Source of the DNA: Synergistaceae bacterium UBA5560 | Lineage (GTDB): Bacteria > Synergistota > Synergistia > Synergistales > Aminiphilaceae | NCBI GenBank assembly: GCA_002425685.1 | Contig: DIMS01000100.1 | Coordinates: 301-11,339 of the forward strand | Reading direction: 5' to 3' | DNA length: 11,039 nucleotides | Part shown: piece by piece, positions 6,536 to 11,039 of the stretch | Layout: every line of letters starts with the position of its first letter | Numbering within the stretch: position 1 is the stretch's first letter | Program-made: the position numbers and the translations under genes | The notes under the pieces: generated by a model | The model's database searches: none | What the model was told of the DNA's origin: nothing | The model's input: the letters and a program-made list of their open reading frames with translations, nothing else

Positions 6536-7363
6536 ATGGAACAACAGCGACGAGCCGAACGGGGGCTGCGCATGCGGGAGCTTGAAGCGCTCACGGGAGA
6601 GACGAAGGCCACCATCCTCTTCTGGGTCTCCCAGGGGCTCCTGCCTCCACCGCGAAAGACGAGCCGGAACATGGCCTGGTACGACTACCGCTACCCCCGG
6701 ATGATCGAGGCAATCCGTTTCTTTCAGCGTCAGTTCAACCGCTCTCTCTCGGAGATCCGGGAGTACATCGAGGCCTTCGGCGGCCACGAAGCCCTTTTCT
6801 CCGCCCAGGACGACCTGCAGATCTTTCTGCTGGGTTACGAGAACACCCGGGGAAAGACCTTTTCCAGACAGGAGTTTCTTCAGATCACCGGTATGGATGA
6901 GGAGGAACTGGAGGAATTGCTCCGGGTCGGACTCCTGGTTCCATGGGAAGAAGGGCGCTTCGAGAGCAGCGAGATCAACGCGGCAAAGGCCATCCGTGCG
7001 CATCGGGCGGAAGGGGCGACGCTGGAAGAGCTGCTCTTTTATCCCGAGGCGGCTCGGCGCCTGTCCCTTTTGGAGGTCCAGTTCACGCTCCGCCGTTGGA
7101 AGGCCAAACCCCCGGAAAATCCGGAAGAGGCGCTGCGCGGAGCCCTGCGTCAGGCCGCCCTGGCCAGGCACTACTATTGCTCCAGGTTGTTCCGAAAAAA
7201 CCTGGATGCGATTCTGGACGAGACGGATGTCTTCTGCGACGGTGATTTCAGAAAAAACCGCGGGAGTCAGAGGGCCGGCGGCGGATCCGCTTCCCCAAAA
7301 GAGGCCGACAGTGAAAGAGAAGGGAATCAAGGAAGCGAGAGGGAGGGATTCGCGTGTCCGTGA
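6536..7363 (+). CDS. MerR-type regulator with two winged-helix modules
   Basis: A 275-residue predicted DNA-binding regulator, first gene of the efflux operon. Residues 11-81 form a MerR-type winged helix (LRMRELEALTGETKATILFW, then a YDYRYPRMIEAIRFF wing and helix). Residues about 107-170 look like a second, diverged MerR-like module (SRQEFLQITGMDEEELEELL, then VGLLVPWEEGRFESSEI). Residues 175-230 are helical, and the last ~40 are a hydrophilic Ser/Gly/Glu-rich tail. There is no Cys-rich metal loop or recognisable drug-binding domain, so the inducer is unknown. The start at ATG 6536 follows GGAAGGTG with good spacing. An in-frame ATG at 6503, with GGAGAG 9 nt upstream, is also downstream of the predicted start point and would add 11 residues. 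The TGA at 7361-7363 overlaps the next gene, suggesting coupled translation and control of the pump. Confidence 0.85.
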   Translation: MEQQRRAERGLRMRELEALTGETKATILFWVSQGLLPPPRKTSRNMAWYDYRYPRMIEAIRFFQRQFNRSLSEIREYIEAFGGHEALFSAQDDLQIFLLGYENTRGKTFSRQEFLQITGMDEEELEELLRVGLLVPWEEGRFESSEINAAKAIRAHRAEGATLEELLFYPEAARRLSLLEVQFTLRRWKAKPPENPEEALRGALRQAALARHYYCSRLFRKNLDAILDETDVFCDGDFRKNRGSQRAGGGSASPKEADSEREGNQGSEREGFACP

Positions 7364-8745
7364 GAAGAAAACATTCCGCGCAGTTGCGGTGTCCTCAGGT
7401 ACATCGCCGTTTTCCGAAAGAGTGTTCCTCCTGGTGGACCCATGGAGCGGCTTGCCGCGAAATTTCAGGTCTCCGGGGCGTTCTCGCGGCGTTTCTCCTC
7501 ATCACGGGCGTTCTGGTGGTGTCCCTTCCCGCAGTTGCCGCGGAGATCGCTCTGCCGGAGTACCTGCGCCTGGTTCTCGAGGAAAACAGGGAGGCCAGGG
7601 CGTCCCTGGCCAGGGTCGAGAGCGCCCGTGCCTCGGTGGCGTTCACGGCGGCGGAACAGCGCATGAACGTGGGCCTCAAGGGGGAGACCGCCAGGGTTCT
7701 TCGGGAGGAGGAGGGGCAGTACGCGCTCTCCCTGACTTTCGGGCAGCGTATCGATCTGTGGGGAAAGTACGATCTCCAGGAGCGGGCGGCTCTTCTTGCA
7801 CTGGATGCCCGCAGGGCGACGCACGCCCAACTCGTGAACACCCTGCTCACCGATGCGGAGAGTGCCTACTGGACGGCTTTCATGGCCCGCAAGAATCTGG
7901 TTCTCTATGAGAGCCTCATCCATCAGCGCGAGGAGGATCTGCGCGTCGCGGAAGAGCGCCATCGCGTGGGTGCCGCTCCCCGCCTCGACGTGATCCGCGC
8001 CTCGGTGCAGCTCGAAAAGGTCCGGGGCGAGGCGACCCGAGCCGAGGCGATCCATCGCGATGCCCTGGCCTCTCTCGCGAGGCTCGCGGGGGGAATGGCG
8101 GTTGAGCCGCCCGAGGCGAAACTGGAGAAACCGGAGCTTTCGTTCTCCCTGGACCTTTCCCGGGCGGAGGTGCAGCGCCCCGATCTGCAGGTCGCCCGCA
8201 TCACGGAGGAGCTGGCGAAAGTGGAGAGGGACCTGGCTAAACTCGGCATGAAGCCCACGCTGGACGCGTCGCTTCAGTACACCATCCTCACGGATTCATC
8301 CAAGGCGACCGTCCCCCAGGAGGACGGCATGCTCTCCCTGGTGCTGGGAGTCACCCTCTACGACGGAGGCGCCACGAAGGCCGATACGGCACGGAAGGAA
8401 CATCTCGTCACCGCGGCGGGTTTCGACCGCGAGGATCGGCGGGATTCCCTCGTCAAGGAACTTGCGTCGGCGACGCACCGTTGGGAGAAAGCTCTGGCGC
8501 TGGAACGGACCAAGGCCAAAGAAGTGGAGCTTGCGGTGGAGGAACTCCGCATCACCCGGCTCCGCTATGAGACCGGGGCCGGAACCCAGCTCGACCTCCT
8601 CGATTCCCAGGTGAACGAGCAGAGTGCCGCCACGGAATATCTGGATGCGGTGAAGGAGATGTACCTCGCGTTGGTGGATCTGCGGAGCGCCATGGGGGAG
8701 TACGCGGTGCACTACGCACACGAGGCGGGATCGACCGCTCCCTGA
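7354..8745 (+). CDS. TolC-type outer-membrane efflux protein
   Basis: The outer-membrane exit channel of the pump, 463 residues. A long N-terminal stretch (1-41, several Arg, Lys and Cys) is followed by a hydrophobic core (42-60) and probable signal-peptidase site near AVAA/E (60-64). After that come the two alpha-helical repeats typical of the OEP family: Ala/Glu/Arg-rich helices with short beta segments (YALSLTFGQRIDLWGKY, and MLSLVLGVTLYDGG in the second half). The late motif LRYETGAGTQLDLLDSQ is the family's characteristic turn. There is no lipobox cysteine. The GTG at 7354 is used because GAGGGAGG sits about 7 nt upstream; a second GTG at 7360 is possible. The start overlaps the regulator's end by 10 nt. 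The unusually long n-region may mean the true start is later, but no good in-frame start was found closer to the hydrophobic core. Confidence 0.9.
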   Translation: MSVRRKHSAQLRCPQVHRRFPKECSSWWTHGAACREISGLRGVLAAFLLITGVLVVSLPAVAAEIALPEYLRLVLEENREARASLARVESARASVAFTAAEQRMNVGLKGETARVLREEEGQYALSLTFGQRIDLWGKYDLQERAALLALDARRATHAQLVNTLLTDAESAYWTAFMARKNLVLYESLIHQREEDLRVAEERHRVGAAPRLDVIRASVQLEKVRGEATRAEAIHRDALASLARLAGGMAVEPPEAKLEKPELSFSLDLSRAEVQRPDLQVARITEELAKVERDLAKLGMKPTLDASLQYTILTDSSKATVPQEDGMLSLVLGVTLYDGGATKADTARKEHLVTAAGFDREDRRDSLVKELASATHRWEKALALERTKAKEVELAVEELRITRLRYETGAGTQLDLLDSQVNEQSAATEYLDAVKEMYLALVDLRSAMGEYAVHYAHEAGSTAP

Positions 8746-8771
8746 GTGTCGGCGGCGTACGAGTGGACATG

Positions 8772-8797
8772 AGGGGTGCGATGAGGCGCCCTTTTTT
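8772..8797 (+). terminator. Weak terminator-like hairpin inside the operon
   Basis: GGGTGC (8774-8779) pairs with GCGCCC (8786-8791) around a 6-nt loop, with one G-U pair, and is followed directly by TTTTTT (8792-8797). The short stem suggests partial termination. It lies in the 78-nt gap between the TolC-type and fusion-protein genes, where it could lower expression of the downstream genes relative to the channel. Confidence 0.45.
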
Positions 8798-8823
8798 CCG
8801 AACATCCTGGAGGAAGAACGATC

Positions 8824-10014
8824 ATGGCGGAAATAGGCAAGCGCATTCTGCGGTCTCTTCGAACCCTGTTCTGGATCCTGGTCATCGCGGGAGCTGTCGG
8901 ATTCCTCGGTTATCGCGTCGTGGCGGCTCCTCCGAAGCCGGAACCTCCCAAGAGTGTCGCTGCCATCCGGGCGGAGAAGGGAATTCCCGTCGTCGCCCAT
9001 ACCATCGAGGCAGGACCGTGGAATCTCTGGAAGCGTTATTACGGTCAGGTGAAGTCCGCGTCGGAACAGTCCGTGACCTCCTTCCTACGGGAATACATCG
9101 TGGCCGTGCATGTCCACGTGGGAGATCTCGTGAAGGCCGGGGACGTGCTTCTCGAACTCTCCCGGGAGACATCGACGCCGGATTTTGCCGCCCGGAGCGC
9201 GGAGTACGAGGAGGCAAAACGGGATTACGAACGTCTCAAGGCGCTCTACGATGCGGGAGGAACTTCCAGGGCGGAGGTGGACAGGGCCGCCGTGGCCATG
9301 CAGCAGAAAGGTTCCGCCCTCAAGGAGACGCGCACGCAACTTGCCCGGACGAAGGTGGCGTCCAAACTCACCGGCGTGGTTTCCCTTCGGAACGCCGAGG
9401 TGGGAGAGATTTCCGAGACGGGGCGTGAGTTGCTGCGCGTGGTGGACCTCCGCAATCTCGAGGCGGACGTGCTCATCCCTCCGGGGGACGTGGCTCGTGT
9501 GGCGAAGGGGACCCCTGCCCGGGTCGTTCTGGAGGGGCGCCGCCACAACGGGACGGTGAAACGAGTCGATCCCGGTGCCGATGTCGCGACAGGGCTCTAT
9601 CGGGTCGTGGTGGCCCTTCCTCCGGACACGAATCTCCGCCCGGGCATGTTCGTGGAGACGGAGCTGCTCGTGGACCCGAGGACCAGCGTGGTGAGCGTTC
9701 CTTACGAAGCGCTGCGCCGGGACAACGGCAGAACCTACGTGTACGTTCTCTCCGGTGATGTGGCTCGGCTGCGCGACGTGGAAGTCGGAGAGGGACAGGG
9801 CGGTCTCGTGGAGGTCGTGTCCCGCCTCTACGAGGGAGAGACCATTGTCGTGCGGGGCGTGGAGAACCTTTACGACGGCGCCCGCGTGTGGCTCCGGTCC
9901 TCCGCGCCGGAAGAGGCGTCGCCGGATGTGCCCGTCCCGGATGGAGGTGGAAAGGATTCCTTCGGGGAATCCTCTGCGGAAGAACCCGTCTCCGCGGACA
10001 CCTCCAATCCCTAG
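8824..10014 (+). CDS. RND membrane-fusion (periplasmic adaptor) protein
   Basis: A 396-residue adaptor of the HlyD/AcrA superfamily that links permease and outer-membrane channel. It has an uncleaved-looking N-terminal membrane anchor (15-33) rather than a lipoprotein signal: there is no cysteine. A lipoyl-like half-motif is at about 85-113 (IVAVHVHVGDLVKAGDVLLEL). A short alpha-hairpin lies at 118-176, the second lipoyl half at 178-205 (GVVSLRNAEVGEISETG), a beta-barrel at 210-285 (LRPGMFVETELLV closes it) and a membrane-proximal domain at 290-355. The tail after 358 is rich in Glu, Pro, Ser and Asp and probably disordered. GGAGGA lies 9 nt before the ATG. The permease gene follows after 39 nt. 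The short hairpin is typical of adaptors that contact TolC tip to tip. Substrate is unknown. Confidence 0.92.
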   Translation: MAEIGKRILRSLRTLFWILVIAGAVGFLGYRVVAAPPKPEPPKSVAAIRAEKGIPVVAHTIEAGPWNLWKRYYGQVKSASEQSVTSFLREYIVAVHVHVGDLVKAGDVLLELSRETSTPDFAARSAEYEEAKRDYERLKALYDAGGTSRAEVDRAAVAMQQKGSALKETRTQLARTKVASKLTGVVSLRNAEVGEISETGRELLRVVDLRNLEADVLIPPGDVARVAKGTPARVVLEGRRHNGTVKRVDPGADVATGLYRVVVALPPDTNLRPGMFVETELLVDPRTSVVSVPYEALRRDNGRTYVYVLSGDVARLRDVEVGEGQGGLVEVVSRLYEGETIVVRGVENLYDGARVWLRSSAPEEASPDVPVPDGGGKDSFGESSAEEPVSADTSNP

Positions 10015-10053
10015 GGCGTTTCCACTGCCCAACGACAGAACAAGGAGCAGATC

Positions 10054-10266
10054 ATGAATCTGGTACGTCTCTTCGTGCGCCGCCCCGTCCTGACGAGCGT
10101 CACCGTTCTCATTGCGGTGTTCGTCGGCGCCTACAGCTATCTCAGCCTGGGCATGACGCTCACGCCCGAGGTGGACCTGCCTCTCGTGGTAGTCTCCACG
10201 GTCTACGAGACCGGCATAAGAGAACTGTGGAATCACTTTTTGCAACGCTTTATTTGTCTCATTTAA
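10054..10266 (+). pseudogene. RND permease, truncated after ~54 codons
   Basis: The first 54 residues are a typical RND permease N-terminus: LVRLFVRRPVLTSVTVLIA (TM1), then SLGMTLTPEVDLPLVVVSTVYETG, which leads into the first porter loop. AAGGAG sits 6 nt before the ATG at 10054, and the gene follows the fusion-protein gene after 39 nt, as expected for the operon. After the Gly codon at 10213-10215, where relatives continue GASPEEVE or similar, the frame turns into an unrelated 16-residue tail (IRELWNHF and onward) and stops at 10264-10266. More than 900 residues are missing. The base composition changes at the same place, which points to insertion or rearrangement and not to a point mutation. 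The 70-residue product, with one helix, cannot pump. Confidence 0.85.
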
Positions 10267-10301
10267 ATTTTTATGTACGGTAAATATGTACGAACACAAC
10301 A

Positions 10302-10344
10302 AAGAGCCCCCCTGGATAAATCCAGGGGGGCTCTTGCATTTTTT
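10302..10344 (+). terminator. Very stable intrinsic terminator
   Basis: A perfect 15-bp stem (AAGAGCCCCCCTGGA, 10302-10316, with its complement at 10321-10335) closes a TAAA loop and is followed by GCA and TTTTTT (10339-10344). It faces transcripts arriving from the broken efflux operon. On the - strand the stem is followed only by TTTGTTGTG, so it may work less well in that direction. Confidence 0.8.
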
Positions 10345-10379
10345 GCGGGACAATGGAGAGGGCGTGTGAGGCGCTGTCT

Positions 10380-10439
10380 TTAAGCGATTTGTTCCAGGTC
10401 ACGCATCAAGGCGAAAAATGCTCCCTTCCGGTGGGGGGA
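10380..10439 (-). pseudogene. Possible transposase C-terminal remnant
   Basis: On the - strand, 20 codons up to the TAA at 10382-10380 read SPHRKGAFFALMRDLEQIA and stop. The GC-rich, well-ordered codons contrast with the AT-rich DNA directly upstream, where this frame meets TAG within a few codons (near 10448). Its position just inside the presumed element end is why I suspect a transposase, but 20 residues are too few to assign a family. Confidence 0.3.
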
Positions 10440-10463
10440 ATACAACTAAATCTGCAAATAGAG

Positions 10464-11030
10464 CTAATCATCAACCTTCAACAAGGTTATTATCTGCATC
10501 CTTTTTATCAATATTAAAAATATTATAAAAAAATGAACTAGAAAGTAATATGAAAATGTCAAAAAAATAGACGTAAAATATCTAATATTAAAAAGTGCAA
10601 TTGTTGAACAAAATATTGACAACAATGAGACGAGCAATAAATAGAATGCTATATCAGTACACTCAGATAAAAGCTTATATATTTTTTCTTTTTTCGATAG
10701 TTTTCTTGTCACATATTCAGACTCTATTCTTTCTAATTGTTGTTGGTCAAAAAGACGCATTGTTTTTTCCTTTTTTTCGATTAGCATTATTAAAGAGCTT
10801 AATAAAAACCCAGAAAAAATAGACATCGATGTTATTATTGTAGAAATAAAATTTGCCACTGCAATTAATTCTTTTGAGCAAAAATAAAATAATACAAAAG
10901 AAATTATAAGTGGAACTAGATAGATAAATAATTTTAAACCTTTTTGTTGTTGTCCGGTACTCGAATCATATAAAACTCTAGTAAACCTTGTTTGGCACTC
11001 TAGTAAGTTAAATTTACTCAGGAATTCCAT
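10464..11030 (-). CDS. AT-rich gene for a four-helix membrane protein
   Basis: A 188-residue protein of unrecognised family. Helices at about 34-51, 55-84, 126-148 and 152-175 form two hairpins. Between them is a charged cytosolic or coiled-coil-like segment (85-125: EKKEKTMRLFDQQQLERIES, then KLSKKEKIYKLL). A hydrophilic N-terminal section of about 30 residues contains two of its few polar motifs (ECQTRF, TGQQQKG). The ATG at 11030 is only 9 bases from the window end; no RBS is visible and the frame is open to the edge, so the gene may start further out. Three counted 60-base lines (10501-10680) hold 9, 12 and 18 G+C. This is very unlike the rest of the window and implies recent transfer. 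Small membrane proteins with this topology occur in defence and other accessory islands, but nothing here proves such a role. Confidence 0.7.
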   Translation of the reverse strand: MEFLSKFNLLECQTRFTRVLYDSSTGQQQKGLKLFIYLVPLIISFVLFYFCSKELIAVANFISTIITSMSIFSGFLLSSLIMLIEKKEKTMRLFDQQQLERIESEYVTRKLSKKEKIYKLLSECTDIAFYLLLVSLLSIFCSTIALFNIRYFTSIFLTFSYYFLVHFFIIFLILIKRMQIITLLKVDD

Positions 11031-11039
11031 TGTAAAATT

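Larger units (their letters stand above)
10216..10439 (-). mobile_element. Probable insertion-sequence end, family not assigned
   Basis: The + strand sequence starting ATAAGAGAACTGTGG at 10216 abruptly interrupts the permease frame. It contains a direct repeat of TATGTACG (10272-10279 and 10285-10292), a strong hairpin (10302-10335) and, on the - strand, a short reading frame ending at 10380 that looks like a transposase C-terminus. This arrangement (outer end, non-coding margin, hairpin, end of transposase pointing outward) fits the right end of an IS. Only one end is in the window, and the element seems cut off near 10440 by AT-rich DNA, so no matching inverted repeat or target duplication can be shown. 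Confidence 0.4.

Noticed and set aside
6134..7330. Upstream extension of the sensor frame to 1104 codons
   Set aside because: The extra ~400 codons run antisense to the MerR-type gene and through its promoter. The membrane anchor of the sensor begins right after the ATG at 6133.
1..10266. The two RND pieces as halves of one gene
   Set aside because: They are in the wrong order for one gene, the first ends normally with its own terminator, and nothing shows the middle part is shared. They are more simply two separate permease genes.
1..11039. CRISPR array, tRNA or rRNA genes
   Set aside because: No regularly spaced repeats and no tRNA or rRNA signatures were seen on either strand.

Overview
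The window looks like a GC-rich chromosome of a diderm (two-membrane) bacterium: it carries tripartite RND efflux machinery with a TolC-type outer-membrane channel, strong Shine-Dalgarno sites, sigma70-like promoters and a Cache-GGDEF-HD-GYP signalling protein. The lineage cannot be fixed from the sequence; Synergistota or a deltaproteobacterium-like group is only a guess. The last ~600 bases are strikingly different (about 15-30% G+C in hand-counted lines, against 72% in a counted line of the TolC gene) and look foreign.

Layout. (1) 1-2021, +: the C-terminal two thirds of an RND inner-membrane permease whose start lies outside the window, closed by a 17-bp bidirectional terminator at 2118-2159. 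(2) 2242-3783, -: a 513-residue cytosolic protein of unrecognised family, with an excellent RBS and its own probable promoter. (3) 4016-6133, -: a 705-residue membrane-anchored sensor with dCache, HAMP-like, GGDEF and HD-GYP domains, so it may both make and break cyclic di-GMP. (4) 6134-6535: a 402-base divergent regulatory region with a probable promoter for each direction and several dyads. (5) 6536-10266, +: an efflux operon in the order MerR-type regulator (two DNA-binding modules), TolC-type outer-membrane protein, membrane-fusion protein and RND permease. The regulator and TolC genes overlap, and a weak terminator-like hairpin lies between the TolC and fusion-protein genes. (6) 10216-11039: the permease gene breaks off after about 54 native codons. 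It runs into what looks like one end of a mobile element, with a strong hairpin and a short transposase-like C-terminal remnant on the - strand. After that comes AT-rich DNA with a four-helix membrane protein gene.

Together, the regulator probably controls its own transcript and the pump genes from one sigma70 promoter at 6440-6468. In this genome the pump has lost its own permease, so the TolC and fusion proteins are either orphaned or work with another permease, for example the one at the start of the window. The second-messenger sensor is transcribed away from the pump. The most interesting points are the broken pump and foreign island, the tandem-HTH regulator with its nested dyads, the dual-domain c-di-GMP protein with an altered HDIGK motif, and the unrecognised 513-residue protein.
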